Shown: piece after piece, positions 18,913 through 27,778 of the stretch
How the letters are laid out: each line of letters opens with the position of its first letter
Position numbering within the stretch: the first letter of the stretch is position 1
Source: Comamonas sp. lk
Lineage (GTDB): Bacteria; Pseudomonadota; Gammaproteobacteria; Burkholderiales; Burkholderiaceae_C
Length of the DNA stretch: 33,580 bases
Reading direction: 5' to 3'
Assembly (NCBI GenBank): GCA_945861345.1
Contig: CAMATX010000022.1
Coordinates: 1-33,580 of the forward strand
Notes under the pieces: model-generated
Told to the model about the DNA's origin: nothing
Seen by the model: the letters and a program-made list of their open reading frames with translations, nothing else
The model's database searches: none
Made by a program: the position numbers and the translations under genes

Positions 18913-19845
18913 ATGAAATGGTGGACTGCTTTCTTAGCGGCTTTTGTTTTGTTATGGAGCTTGCAGGCCGAGGCCGCACGGCTGGGCGGCGGCAAATCGA
19001 TGGGGCGTCAATCGGGCAATGTCACGCAGCGTGACAGCGCGCCTTCTGCGCCCTCGCAAGGCGTGGGCAACGCAGCAGCCAAACCGGCACCCGCAGCGGC
19101 CCCCAGCCGTCCGTGGGGCGCCATGCTTGGCGGCCTGGCCGCAGGCCTGGGCTTGGCGTGGCTGGCGCATTCCATGGGCATGGGCGAAGGCATGGGCCAG
19201 ATATTGCTCATCGTCGGTGGCCTTTTGCTGGCCTTCATGGTGTTTCGTTATTTCATGCGCAGCCGCGCCCCTCAGGGTGGGGGCTTTGCCTATGCCGGCG
19301 ACTCGATGAATACACAGCAGCGCACTGCCTACCGCCCCGAAAACGTGGGCAATGACGCGTCCGCCCGCCCTTGGGAGCAGCAGGGCGCGCCGTTTCAAGC
19401 GGCGACAGCGAACGGCGGCTCCATGATTGGGTCGGCGCTAGCGGGCTCGCAAGCCTGGGGCGTGCCTGCCGGTTTTGATACCGAGGGCTTCCTGCGTGCA
19501 GCCAAGGCCAACTTCATCACGCTGCAGGCCGCCTGGGACAAATCGGACATCAGTAGCCTGCGCGCCATGATGACCGACAGCATGCTGGCCGAAATCCGCA
19601 CCCAGCTCAGTGACCGCGAAGCGCACACGGGCACCCAGCCCAACCATACCGAGGTGCTGGCCATTGAGGCGCATTTGCTGGGCATCGAAGAACTGGCAGA
19701 GGAATACATGGCCAGCGTAGAGTTCACCGGCATGATCCGCGAAGAGCCTGCGGCCAGCCCCAGTCCTTTCCGCGAAGTGTGGAATATGACCAAACCCAAG
19801 ACCGGTGGCGGCTGGCTGGTCGCCGGCGTCCAGGCTTTGCAATAA
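18913..19845 (+). CDS. Tim44-like domain membrane protein
   Basis: A 310-residue envelope protein. Residues 1-22 form a signal peptide or membrane anchor (FLAAFVLLWSLQAEA), followed by a Ser/Ala/Pro-rich linker. Two membrane segments lie at about 68-84 and 95-114 (ILLIVGGLLLAFMVFRYF). A C-terminal Tim44-like/NTF2-fold domain spans about 190-310 (FLRAAKANFITLQAAWDKSDISSLRAMMTDSML to WNMTKPKTGGGWLVAGVQAL). Mitochondrial Tim44 tethers Hsp70 to the import channel; bacterial homologues are less well understood and may organise membrane complexes. GAAGGA seven bases upstream sets the start. Its place between ubiE and ubiJ is shared, as I recall, by related genomes. Confidence 0.88.
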   Translation: MKWWTAFLAAFVLLWSLQAEAARLGGGKSMGRQSGNVTQRDSAPSAPSQGVGNAAAKPAPAAAPSRPWGAMLGGLAAGLGLAWLAHSMGMGEGMGQILLIVGGLLLAFMVFRYFMRSRAPQGGGFAYAGDSMNTQQRTAYRPENVGNDASARPWEQQGAPFQAATANGGSMIGSALAGSQAWGVPAGFDTEGFLRAAKANFITLQAAWDKSDISSLRAMMTDSMLAEIRTQLSDREAHTGTQPNHTEVLAIEAHLLGIEELAEEYMASVEFTGMIREEPAASPSPFREVWNMTKPKTGGGWLVAGVQALQ

Positions 19846-19921
19846 AGGGCTGCGCGCCTTTAAAAGGGCGTGGTGCGGGCGCCAGAACGGGGCCATGGCG
19901 AATGGGGAATAATCAGCGCCT

Positions 19922-20482
19922 ATGGCCACATCGTCTCTTTTTTCTTTTGCGCAAAGCCTGTTTGCGCGCTTGCCGCCCACGCTTACACCGCCCGATTGGG
20001 CTGTTTCCGAGGCGCAGGGCCGCCTGGTTTTGCTGCTCAACCATGTGCTGATGCAAGAGCCCTTGGCCATGGAGCGCTTGGCGCGCCAGCAGGGCCGCGT
20101 GGTGCGGGTGCAGTGGCGGGACTTTCATTTCCAGGTGCGTATCAGCCCCGCTGGACTTTTGCAGTTGGAGCGTGCGACAGACACTACCGACTTGTCTTTG
20201 ACCTTGTCTGCGGCGACGCCCTGGGAGCTTGTGGCCCCGCTGCTCGAAGGCGCCAAGCCCGAGGTGCAGGTGCAGGGCGACGTGCAACTGGCCGCCGACA
20301 TCAACTGGCTGATTGACCATGTGCGCTGGGATATGGAGGCCGATCTGGCGCGTATCGTGGGCGACGTGCCCGCGCACGGGCTGTGCGACATCGGTCGCCA
20401 GATGGCGCAAGCCCTGCGCCGTTTCGTGCCCGGCCGCGCACCCTTTGCCGCAACGGCCAGCGCCCCGGAAAGCCAGGCATGA
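19922..20482 (+). CDS. ubiJ: Ubiquinone biosynthesis accessory factor UbiJ (SCP2 domain)
   Basis: A 186-residue protein with an N-terminal hydrophobic-rich region and an SCP2 lipid-binding fold ([67 protein letters not shown]). UbiJ binds ubiquinone intermediates with UbiK and organises the soluble Ubi metabolon. The C-terminal helix ([27 protein letters not shown]) matches the region used for partner binding in UbiJ. The stop overlaps the ubiB start (ATGA), so the two are translationally coupled. The ribosome binding site is weak. Confidence 0.9.
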   Translation: MATSSLFSFAQSLFARLPPTLTPPDWAVSEAQGRLVLLLNHVLMQEPLAMERLARQQGRVVRVQWRDFHFQVRISPAGLLQLERATDTTDLSLTLSAATPWELVAPLLEGAKPEVQVQGDVQLAADINWLIDHVRWDMEADLARIVGDVPAHGLCDIGRQMAQALRRFVPGRAPFAATASAPESQA

Positions 20483-22056
20483 GCCGCCTTTCGCGCGGGC
20501 TGTTCATCGCCTATGTGGTGTTTCGTTACGGGCTGCACACCCTGCTGTTGGAGAGTCTGCCCTCTGGCCGCGCGCTGGGACTGTTGAAATGGCTCTTGCC
20601 CGCAGGCTCCATGGCGCAGCAAGAGCGTGGCGCGCGCCTGCGCATGGCCTTGGAGCATCTGGGTCCGATTTTTGTGAAACTGGGCCAAGTCATCTCCACC
20701 CGGCGCGACCTGTTGCCGGTGGATATTGCCGACGAGCTGGCCAAGCTGCAAGACCAGGTACCGCCGTTTGACTCAGACCTGGCAGTTGCGGCCATTGAAA
20801 AATCCTTGGGCAAACCGATTTCCGAGTTGTTTGTGCAGTTTGAGCGCGTGCCGGTGGCCAGTGCCTCGATTGCGCAGGTGCACTTTGGCCTGATGCGCGA
20901 CCGCCATGGCCAGGAGCGCGAGGTGGCGATCAAGGTTTTGCGCCCGGGCATGTTGGGCGCTATCGACCAGGATCTGGGCCTGATGCGCTGGATGGCCGGG
21001 TTGATTGAAGGCTGGTCCGATGACGGACGGCGCCTCAAGCCTCGCGAAGTGGTCGCCGAGTTTGACAAATACCTGCACGACGAGCTGGACCTGATCCGCG
21101 AGGCCTCCAGCGCCGCCCAATTGCGGCGCAATATGGAGGGTCTGGGCCTGGTCATGATTCCGGAGATGTACTGGGACTTGTGCACCACCGAGGTGCTGGT
21201 GATGGAGCGCATGCACGGCGTGCCAATCAGCCAGGTCGAGACCCTGCGCGCGGCGGGCGTGGATATCAGCAAACTGGCGCGCGACGGGGTGACGCTGTTT
21301 TTCACCCAAGTGTTTCGCGACGGCTTTTTCCACGCCGATATGCACCCCGGCAATATCCAGGTCAGCCTGGCGCCCCTGACGCTGGGGCGCTACATTTCGC
21401 TGGACTTTGGCATCGTGGGCTCGCTCACCGAGGTGGACAAGGAATACCTCGCGCAAAACTTTGTAGCTTTTTTCCGGCGCGACTACAAGCGCGTGGCCGA
21501 ACTGCACATTGCCTCGGGCTGGGTGCCGGCCGCCACGCGGGTCGATGAGCTGGAGGCGGCCGTGCGCGCCGTCTGCGAGCCCTACTTTGACCGACCACTT
21601 AAAGAAATTTCTTTGGGCATGGTGCTTCTGCGCCTGTTCCAGACCTCGCGCCGATTTCATGTCGAAATCCAGCCGCAACTGGTTTTGTTGCAAAAAACCC
21701 TGCTCAATATCGAGGGCCTGGGCCGCCAGCTCGACCCCGATTTGGACTTGTGGGCCACCGCCAAGCCTTTTTTGGAGCGCTGGATGTCCGAGCAGCTCGG
21801 GCCGCGCAAGTTGTGGGCCGAGCTCAAGCTGCAGGCGCCGCAGTACGCCAAGATCCTGCCTCAGCTGCCTGTTTTGCTGCAAAGCTACCTGCAGCGCCCC
21901 AGCCAGGACGCCGCTCAGCAAGCCGCCTTGCTGCGTCTGCTGGCCCAGCAGCAAAAAACCCACCGCCTGCTCCAAGGCGCTCTGTGGGCGGTCGCCGGTT
22001 TTCTGATGGGGGTGGTGCTGACCACCGCCCTGGGGCAACTACGGCTCTGGCACTAG
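20479..22056 (+). CDS. ubiB: Ubiquinone biosynthesis kinase-like protein UbiB
   Basis: A 525-residue atypical kinase of the ABC1/ADCK/UbiB family required for ubiquinone synthesis, where it is thought to use ATPase activity to extract or deliver lipid intermediates. The family KxGQ motif is at 67-70 ([16 protein letters not shown]). The alanine-rich loop follows ([11 protein letters not shown]), then VAIKVLRPG, the catalytic-like [12 protein letters not shown] and DFG-equivalent SLDFGIVG. One or two membrane helices end the protein ([19 protein letters not shown]). The ATG inside the ubiJ stop is chosen over a longer frame lacking similarity. Confidence 0.96.
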   Translation: MSRLSRGLFIAYVVFRYGLHTLLLESLPSGRALGLLKWLLPAGSMAQQERGARLRMALEHLGPIFVKLGQVISTRRDLLPVDIADELAKLQDQVPPFDSDLAVAAIEKSLGKPISELFVQFERVPVASASIAQVHFGLMRDRHGQEREVAIKVLRPGMLGAIDQDLGLMRWMAGLIEGWSDDGRRLKPREVVAEFDKYLHDELDLIREASSAAQLRRNMEGLGLVMIPEMYWDLCTTEVLVMERMHGVPISQVETLRAAGVDISKLARDGVTLFFTQVFRDGFFHADMHPGNIQVSLAPLTLGRYISLDFGIVGSLTEVDKEYLAQNFVAFFRRDYKRVAELHIASGWVPAATRVDELEAAVRAVCEPYFDRPLKEISLGMVLLRLFQTSRRFHVEIQPQLVLLQKTLLNIEGLGRQLDPDLDLWATAKPFLERWMSEQLGPRKLWAELKLQAPQYAKILPQLPVLLQSYLQRPSQDAAQQAALLRLLAQQQKTHRLLQGALWAVAGFLMGVVLTTALGQLRLWH

Positions 22057-22063
22057 CCCAAAC

Positions 22064-22069
22064 TATAAT
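22064..22069 (+). promoter_or_regulatory. Candidate promoter for the fmdB-DUF502-aspS unit
   Basis: A perfect -10 TATAAT lies eight bases after the ubiB stop and would give a leader of about 32 bases before the FmdB-like gene. No recognisable -35 sits 16-18 bases upstream. The gap otherwise holds only the ribosome binding site (AAAGG). Confidence 0.45.
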
Positions 22070-22107
22070 GAAAGGCTTTGCCACCTGACCGCTAAAGGCC
22101 CCTCGCT

Positions 22108-22464
22108 ATGCCCATCTACGCCTATAAGTGCGATTCCTGCGGATTTGCCAAGGACGTTTTGCAAAAAATCGCGGACGATCCGCTCAGTGACTGCCCGTCC
22201 TGCGGACAGGCCGCGTTTCAAAAGCAGCTAACGGCAGCGGGTTTCCAGCTCAAAGGCACGGGTTGGTATGTCACGGATTTTCGCGGCGGTAAAGCAGAAG
22301 CATCGGGTGAAAAGGCCGCCACCGATACACCGCCCGTCGCATCGTCTGGCGCCGATGCCGCAAGCAGCGCGACCTCCGCTATCGCGACCACCCCCACGCC
22401 GGTAGCGGCGGCCGCTCCCTCTACGACTGCCACCTCGAGTGCTGCGCCTGCGGCGTCGACCTGA
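22108..22464 (+). CDS. FmdB-family zinc-ribbon protein
   Basis: A 118-residue protein. The first 60 residues form a zinc ribbon of the FmdB type (MPIYAYKCDSCGF, then CPSCGQAAFQKQLTAAGFQLKGTGWYVTDF) with two CxxC pairs. The rest is a low-complexity Ala/Thr/Ser/Pro tail, probably disordered and variable between relatives. FmdB was named as a putative regulator of a formamidase gene, but most members, including this one, have no known role. The gene heads a unit with a DUF502 protein and aspS, a frequent betaproteobacterial order. Confidence 0.88.
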   Translation: MPIYAYKCDSCGFAKDVLQKIADDPLSDCPSCGQAAFQKQLTAAGFQLKGTGWYVTDFRGGKAEASGEKAATDTPPVASSGADAASSATSAIATTPTPVAAAAPSTTATSSAAPAAST

Positions 22465-22502
22465 AACGGCAACCCCCTATCACACCACCGCGAGACAGTA
22501 CC

Positions 22503-23156
22503 GTGCCGATCAAAAAATACCTGCTGACCGGATTGATGGTCTGGTTGCCCCTGGCGATCACCATCTGGGTTTTGCTGTGGATGATGAATGTGCTGGACGG
22601 TCTGTTTGCGCGTTTGCTCATGGCCTTGTCGGCGGTCAGTTCTGACCAGTTTGGGCAGTCTTTAGACAAACTGTCCCACATACCAGGCTTGGGCGTGGTG
22701 CTGGTTTTGGGCTTCATGCTGTTGACCGGCGCGCTGGTCTCCAACGTGGCCGGGCGCTGGTGGCTTAAGCAGTGGGACCGGATGTTCACCCATATTCCGG
22801 TGGTCAAGTCGATTTACAACAGCGTCAAAAAAGTATCCGACACGCTGTTTTCCAGCAATGGAAATGCCTTTCGTACCGCTGTTTTGGTGCAGTTTCCGCG
22901 CCCCGGGTGTTGGACGATTGCTTTTCAGACCGGCGTTCCCGATGGCGAGGTTGCCGCGCACCTGCCCGGTGACCTGATCAGCGTCTATGTGCCCACCACG
23001 CCTAACCCCACCGGCGGCTATTTTTTGTTGCTGCCGCGCGCCGACGTGATCGAATTAGCAATGAGCGTTGACGAGGCGCTCACCTACGTTATCTCGATGG
23101 GCGCGGTTTCGCCGACGGTACACGCCGACGCCAACCCACCGACCTCCCCACATTAA
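22503..23156 (+). CDS. DUF502 family membrane protein
   Basis: A 217-residue inner-membrane protein starting at a GTG ([24 protein letters not shown]). Two membrane helices lie at about 7-28 and 60-82 ([21 protein letters not shown]). The conserved DUF502 stretch follows ([82 protein letters not shown]). The function is not established. A plant relative (LCV/COV) concerns vascular patterning, which says little here. It lies between fmdB and aspS on the same strand with short gaps. Confidence 0.9.
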   Translation: MPIKKYLLTGLMVWLPLAITIWVLLWMMNVLDGLFARLLMALSAVSSDQFGQSLDKLSHIPGLGVVLVLGFMLLTGALVSNVAGRWWLKQWDRMFTHIPVVKSIYNSVKKVSDTLFSSNGNAFRTAVLVQFPRPGCWTIAFQTGVPDGEVAAHLPGDLISVYVPTTPNPTGGYFLLLPRADVIELAMSVDEALTYVISMGAVSPTVHADANPPTSPH

Positions 23157-23191
23157 AACCTGGCTGCCCATCGAGGCAGGGAAAGCACCTT

Positions 23192-25003
23192 ATGGCTATG
23201 CGCACGCATTATTGTGGTCTTGTGACCGAAGCCCTGTTGGGCCAAACCGTCTCCTTGTGCGGCTGGGTGAACCGCCGCCGCGACCATGGCGGCGTGATTT
23301 TTGTCGACCTGCGCGACCGCGAAGGCTATGTGCAAGTGGTTTGCGACCCGGACCGCGCCGAGATGTTTGCCATCGCCGAAGACCTGCGCAATGAGTTTTG
23401 CATCCAAGTCCAGGGCTTGGTGCGCGCGCGCCCCGAGGGCACGGTCAACGACAACCTCCAAAGCGGCAAGATCGAAGTCTTGTGCCATGCCCTGACGGTG
23501 CTCAACCCCTCGGTGACGCCGCCCTTTCAGATCGACGAGGACAACCTGTCGGAAACCACGCGCCTGACGCACCGCGTCCTCGATTTGCGCCGCCCCTACA
23601 TGCAAAACAACCTGATGCTGCGCTACCGCGTGTCCATGGACGTGCGCAAGTTTTTGGACGCCAACGGCTTTGTCGACATCGAAACGCCCATGCTCACCAA
23701 GAGCACGCCCGAAGGCGCGCGCGACTACCTGGTGCCCAGCCGGGTGCATGACGGCCAGTTTTTTGCGCTGCCGCAGTCGCCCCAGTTGTTCAAGCAGTTG
23801 CTGATGGTGGCCGGCTTTGACCGCTACTACCAAATCACCAAGTGCTTTCGCGACGAGGACCTGCGCGCTGACCGTCAGCCGGAGTTCACCCAGATTGATA
23901 TCGAAACCTCGTTTTTGGGCGAGGAAGAAATCCGCGACATGTTCCAGGGCATGATTTGCACGGTGTTCCAAAACACCATTGGCGTGGACCTGGGCGTCTT
24001 CCCGGTCATGAGCTATGCCGACGCTATGCACATCTACGGTTCGGACAAGCCCGATTTGCGCGTCAAGCTGCAATTTACCGAAATGACCGACGTGATGAAG
24101 GACGTGGACTTCAAGGTCTTCTCGGGCGCCGCGACCATGAAGGGCGGCCGTGTGGTGGCCTTGCGCATTCCCGGTGGCGCGCGCGAAAGCGGTGGCTTGA
24201 GCCGTGGCGAGATCGACGCCTACACCGAGTTTGTGAAAATTTACGGTGCCAAAGGCCTGGCCTACATCAAGGTCAACGAGCTGGCCAAGGGGCGCGATGG
24301 CTTGCAAAGCCCCATCGTCAAAAACATCCATGACGCCGCGATTGCCGAGTTGCTCCAGCGCACAGGCGCGCAAGACGGCGATCTGATTTTCTTTGGCGCG
24401 GATAAGGCCAAGGTGGTGAACGACGCGATTGGCGCGCTGCGCATCAAAATTGGCCACAGCGAATTTGGCAAAAACAACGGTTTATTCGAAAAAGGCTGGG
24501 CGCCGCTGTGGGTAGTGGACTTCCCGATGTTCGAGTTCGACGAGGAAGCCCAGCGCTACACCGCCACCCACCACCCCTTTACCGCCCCCAAAGACGGCCA
24601 CGAGGACTGGATGGTCACCGCCCCCGAGAAGTGCATTTCCAAGGGCTATGACATGGTCTTGAACGGCTGGGAAATGGGCGGCGGCTCGGTGCGTATCCAC
24701 CGCGCCGATGTGCAGCAAAAATTGGTTGATGCGCTGAAAATAACGCCCGAAGAAGCGCAGCTCAAATTCGGCTTTTTGCTCGATGCCCTGCAGTACGGCG
24801 CACCTCCGCACGGCGGCTTGGCTTTTGGCCTGGACCGCATCATCACCTTGATGACAGGCGCCGAGTCCATCCGTGACGTGATTGCCTTCCCCAAAACCCA
24901 GCGCGCCCAGTGCTTGCTCACCCAGGCCCCCAGCCCGGTGGACGAAAAGCAGTTACGCGAACTGCATATCCGGTTGCGCAACCTGGACGCGGCCAAGGCC
25001 TAA
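23192..25003 (+). CDS. aspS: Aspartyl-tRNA synthetase, probably non-discriminating
   Basis: A 603-residue class II synthetase of the bacterial type. The OB-fold anticodon domain ([25 protein letters not shown]) is followed by the catalytic core ([33 protein letters not shown], motif 2 [19 protein letters not shown]) and the GAD insertion domain. Motif 3 is [13 protein letters not shown]. The anticodon-contact residue after RRRD is His32, where E. coli has Leu30, and Gly83 (RPEG) replaces a Lys. The equivalent His31/Gly81 pair in Pseudomonas aeruginosa marks a non-discriminating enzyme that also makes Asp-tRNA-Asn, needing GatCAB to finish Asn-tRNA. GGGAAAG precedes the ATG. Confidence 0.96.
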   Translation: MAMRTHYCGLVTEALLGQTVSLCGWVNRRRDHGGVIFVDLRDREGYVQVVCDPDRAEMFAIAEDLRNEFCIQVQGLVRARPEGTVNDNLQSGKIEVLCHALTVLNPSVTPPFQIDEDNLSETTRLTHRVLDLRRPYMQNNLMLRYRVSMDVRKFLDANGFVDIETPMLTKSTPEGARDYLVPSRVHDGQFFALPQSPQLFKQLLMVAGFDRYYQITKCFRDEDLRADRQPEFTQIDIETSFLGEEEIRDMFQGMICTVFQNTIGVDLGVFPVMSYADAMHIYGSDKPDLRVKLQFTEMTDVMKDVDFKVFSGAATMKGGRVVALRIPGGARESGGLSRGEIDAYTEFVKIYGAKGLAYIKVNELAKGRDGLQSPIVKNIHDAAIAELLQRTGAQDGDLIFFGADKAKVVNDAIGALRIKIGHSEFGKNNGLFEKGWAPLWVVDFPMFEFDEEAQRYTATHHPFTAPKDGHEDWMVTAPEKCISKGYDMVLNGWEMGGGSVRIHRADVQQKLVDALKITPEEAQLKFGFLLDALQYGAPPHGGLAFGLDRIITLMTGAESIRDVIAFPKTQRAQCLLTQAPSPVDEKQLRELHIRLRNLDAAKA

Positions 25004-25025
25004 GCTCAGCCATGGCCAGCGTCAT

Positions 25026-25631
25026 TCAGACGCCGGTCAGGCCGGCGTAGGATTTGCGTGTGGCGGGCGATACCGCTTGCAGCAGCTGGACATATTGCGT
25101 TTTATGCCGTGCCAGCATGCGTGCCGAGGCCACCCAGCGCGACTTGCAATACCAATGGCAACTGTGTTGCAAAAGCAAGAGCTCGGCACACAGGCGGTAG
25201 GCCCGGTCGCGCTGAGACAGGTCTTCGCTATTGGTCATGGCGGCGGCCATACCATCGGCGTGCACGCGGAGTAATTTGCGTAAGTCAAAGGTCAAGGCCG
25301 GCGCCCAGTGCGTGGCCAGCGGCAGGCCCAGTGGCAGGGTGCTGGCCTGCCATTGGCGCGGGTCAGCTTCGCCCATGTCAGCGATCAGGTTTTGTACCTG
25401 CCCCAGCAGCTGGGTTTCGGTCTGGTCCAGCACCGTCCAAATGGCGGCCCGGCGCTGGGCGTCGCTCTCGCCCAGTGCCCGCAAATAACCATCGACCAGG
25501 TTTTGCATCAGCGTCTCGATCTGGTAGCGGCGCAAAAAATGTCCGAGCAGCAGCACCCGGCGGCGCTGCTCCAGGGAGTTGCGCATTTGCAGGGAGAAGG
25601 CCAGGACGGTGAAAAATACCAGAACGTACAT
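25026..25631 (-). CDS. Uncharacterised membrane-anchored helical protein
   Basis: A 201-residue protein of unknown family. An N-terminal hydrophobic helix (YVLVFFTVLAFSL, about 2-15) is followed by a basic stretch (RRRVLLLGHFLRRY), giving a cytoplasm-facing signal anchor. The remainder is predicted mostly helical and charged (ETLMQNLVDGYLRAL, RAAIWTVLDQTETQLLGQVQNLIADM, LCAELLLLQHSCHWYCKSRWVASARMLARHK). The HSCHWYC segment has His and Cys residues that could bind metal, but I know no such family. It ends 22 bases from the convergent aspS stop and is divergent from the EEP hydrolase gene. TACACT, 12 bases before its ATG, is a weak -10 candidate. Confidence 0.7.
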   Translation of the reverse strand: MYVLVFFTVLAFSLQMRNSLEQRRRVLLLGHFLRRYQIETLMQNLVDGYLRALGESDAQRRAAIWTVLDQTETQLLGQVQNLIADMGEADPRQWQASTLPLGLPLATHWAPALTFDLRKLLRVHADGMAAAMTNSEDLSQRDRAYRLCAELLLLQHSCHWYCKSRWVASARMLARHKTQYVQLLQAVSPATRKSYAGLTGV

Positions 25632-25699
25632 AGGTCAAGGCCAAGTGTAGCGAGGGTCGCGGCCCCGGAGCGGCGGGGCTAGCGGTGCACAATAGGCCT

Positions 25700-26449
25700 A
25701 TGGTTAAAGCTTTGCGCGTGGTCAGTTACAACATCCACAAGGGTGTGCGCGGCCTGGGACCAGCGCGCAGGCTGGAAATCCACAATCTGCGCAGCGCTAT
25801 TGCCCGCTTGAATGCCGACCTGGTGTGCCTGCAGGAGGTGCGCAAGCTCAACCACCGAGAAGCGCAGTTTTTTACCCAGTGGCCGACCCAAGGCCACGCC
25901 GATTTTTTAGCGCCCCAGGGCTATGCCGCCGTTTACCGCAGCAATGCATTCACGCGCCACGGCGAGCACGGCAACGCGCTGCTCTCGCGTTGGCCTGTCT
26001 TGCACCACCAGCACGAGGACATTTCGGACCACCGCTTCGAGCAACGTGGCCTCTTACACAGTACCCTGGAGGTGCGCGGGCAAGCAGTGCACGTGCTGGT
26101 CTTGCATCTGGGCTTGCTGCGCGCAGGACGGCTGCGCCAATTGCAGCAAGTGTGTGCCTTTATCGAGCGCGAGGTGCCCGCAGGCCAGGCGCTGATCGTG
26201 GCCGGTGACTTCAATGAATGGGGCTCCTCGGTGCGCCAGGTGCTGGCCCGCGTCGGGCTGGCACCGCCAGCGCAGCACAGCTTGCCCACCTTTCCGTCGG
26301 CGCTGCCCTTGCTGGCGCTGGACCACATCTACACGCGGGGCCTGGTGTGTTTGCGCCAGCATGTGCCGCGCGGTGGGCCCTGGGTGCGTATGTCAGACCA
26401 TTTGCCCCTGGTCGCCGAGTTTGACTTTATGCCTGTGCCTGCGGTATGA
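25700..26449 (+). CDS. Endonuclease/exonuclease/phosphatase (EEP) family hydrolase
   Basis: A 249-residue metal-dependent hydrolase of the EEP superfamily. Motifs are in order: VVSYNIHKGV (Asn, metal site), LVCLQEV (catalytic Glu), VLVLHLGLLRAGR (His), VAGDFNEW (Asp, Asn), LDHIYTRG (Asp, His) and MSDHLPLVAEF (Asp, His). There is no signal peptide. The closest arrangement I know is E. coli ybhP, the EEP gene next to clsB. The substrate could be a phospholipid head group or a nucleic acid. The ATG at 25700 is preferred to an upstream GTG. Its stop overlaps the clsB start (ATGA), indicating translational coupling. Confidence 0.9.
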   Translation: MVKALRVVSYNIHKGVRGLGPARRLEIHNLRSAIARLNADLVCLQEVRKLNHREAQFFTQWPTQGHADFLAPQGYAAVYRSNAFTRHGEHGNALLSRWPVLHHQHEDISDHRFEQRGLLHSTLEVRGQAVHVLVLHLGLLRAGRLRQLQQVCAFIEREVPAGQALIVAGDFNEWGSSVRQVLARVGLAPPAQHSLPTFPSALPLLALDHIYTRGLVCLRQHVPRGGPWVRMSDHLPLVAEFDFMPVPAV

Positions 26450-27660
26450 ATGCCGTGCATTTGCGCCCCCGCCACCGACTGCATTTGCTGCAGGGCGCCG
26501 ATGAATTGTTTGCCGCCGTGGTGCATGCCATTGACCGCAGCCACACCGAAGTGCGCCTGGAAACCTATATCTATGCTTTTGACCGCCAGGGGGAGGCGCT
26601 GGCCCTGGCCCTAGAGCGCGCCGCTCTGCGGGGCGTGGCGGTGTATGTGGTGGTGGACGGGATTGGCACGCCAGCGCCTCCCATGCAGTGGCTTAGCCGC
26701 CTCAGTGCGGCCGGGGTGCAGTGGCATCGGTTTTCTCCGTTGGGTTACTTTGATGTTTTTTTTCCGGTGCGCTGGCGCCGCTTGCACCGCAAATTGTGTG
26801 TCGTGGACGGCCGTGTGGCCTTTTGCGGCGGCATCAATGTCATTGATGATTTTTCCGATCCGCACTATGGGCACCTGGAGTCACCCCGCTTGGACTTCGC
26901 GGTCCAGGTGCATGGTCCCTTGGTGCATGACGCACAGGCCTTGATGCAGCGCTTTTGGATGCGACTGGAGTTTGCTTTGCAACTGGAGACGCGCCAGTGG
27001 ACGGCGGCGCGGCGCCATTGGCGATCGGCCCTGGCGCCCGCCACCGCCCCGGCAGCGCTGCCGCTGGTGCAAGAGCCGCCGGCTAATGTGGCTGCCGCGC
27101 TGGTGCTGCGCGACAACTTGCGCAACCGCAGCCGTATCGAGCGCGCTTATCGCCAAGCTATCGGACAGGCGCGCCACGAGGTATTGATTGCCAATGCCTA
27201 TTTCATGCCCGGACGCAAACTGCGCAGCGCTTTAGAACATGCGGCACGCCGGGGCGTGCGGGTGATCGTGTTACTGCAAGGTCGCTACGAGTATTTCATG
27301 CAGTTCCATGGCGCGCGCGCTGTGTACGGCAGCTTGCTGGCCGCAGGCGTGCAAATCCATGAATACCAGAGTGGTTTTTTGCATGCCAAGGTAGCGGTGA
27401 TCGACGGCCTGTGGGCCACGGTAGGGTCCTCCAACCTCGATCCACTGAGCTTGTTGCTGGCGCGCGAGGCCAATGTGGTGGTGCGCGATGCGCATTTCGC
27501 GCAGACCCTGCGCGAACGCTTAATGGCTGCGCTGCAGCGCCAGTCCTTGCAAGTGCAAGCGACGCGCTACCTGGCGCGAAGCGCCTGGCAACGCGCGCTG
27601 GACTTGGCTGCCTTGGCCCTTATGCGGCTGGGTGTTTTTGTCATTGGGCGGCGCTATTAA
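26446..27660 (+). CDS. clsB: Phospholipase D-type cardiolipin synthase, ClsB-like
   Basis: A 404-residue enzyme of the phospholipase D superfamily with two HKD motifs: HRKLCVVDGRVAFCGGIN (His114, Lys116, Asp121) and HAKVAVIDGLWATVGSSN (His313, Lys315, Asp320). ClsB-type enzymes make cardiolipin from phosphatidylglycerol, and E. coli ClsB can also form phosphatidylglycerol. There are no N-terminal membrane helices, unlike ClsA, which favours the ClsB group. A C-terminal hydrophobic segment (LDLAALALMRLGVFVIG) may associate with the membrane. It is coupled to the preceding EEP gene; ybhN, the third member of the E. coli unit, is not present. Confidence 0.92.
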   Translation: MNAVHLRPRHRLHLLQGADELFAAVVHAIDRSHTEVRLETYIYAFDRQGEALALALERAALRGVAVYVVVDGIGTPAPPMQWLSRLSAAGVQWHRFSPLGYFDVFFPVRWRRLHRKLCVVDGRVAFCGGINVIDDFSDPHYGHLESPRLDFAVQVHGPLVHDAQALMQRFWMRLEFALQLETRQWTAARRHWRSALAPATAPAALPLVQEPPANVAAALVLRDNLRNRSRIERAYRQAIGQARHEVLIANAYFMPGRKLRSALEHAARRGVRVIVLLQGRYEYFMQFHGARAVYGSLLAAGVQIHEYQSGFLHAKVAVIDGLWATVGSSNLDPLSLLLAREANVVVRDAHFAQTLRERLMAALQRQSLQVQATRYLARSAWQRALDLAALALMRLGVFVIGRRY

Positions 27661-27742
27661 CACCCCTGGCTTTCGGTGCGGACCCAATGCCCTTGTGCCC
27701 TGCCAGGCCGCTGGGAGACAAACCAACCCACGGGGTAAACGC

Positions 27743-27751
27743 TGGTAACAT
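27743..27751 (+). promoter_or_regulatory. Candidate extended -10 for folE
   Basis: TGGTAACAT (TG, one base, then TAACAT with four of six matches) would place a transcript start near 27758, about 21 bases before the folE ATG. No -35 is visible. The 118-base gap 27661-27778 shows no clear terminator for clsB, so read-through is possible. Confidence 0.3.
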
Positions 27752-27778
27752 GGTTTGTTAGCCACCATAAACCCCGCT

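Noticed and set aside
22315-22461. Low-complexity 3' end of the FmdB-like gene as a frameshifted fusion
   Set aside because: The Ala/Thr/Ser/Pro tail stays in one frame to a clean stop before the next ribosome binding site; such tails are common in this family.
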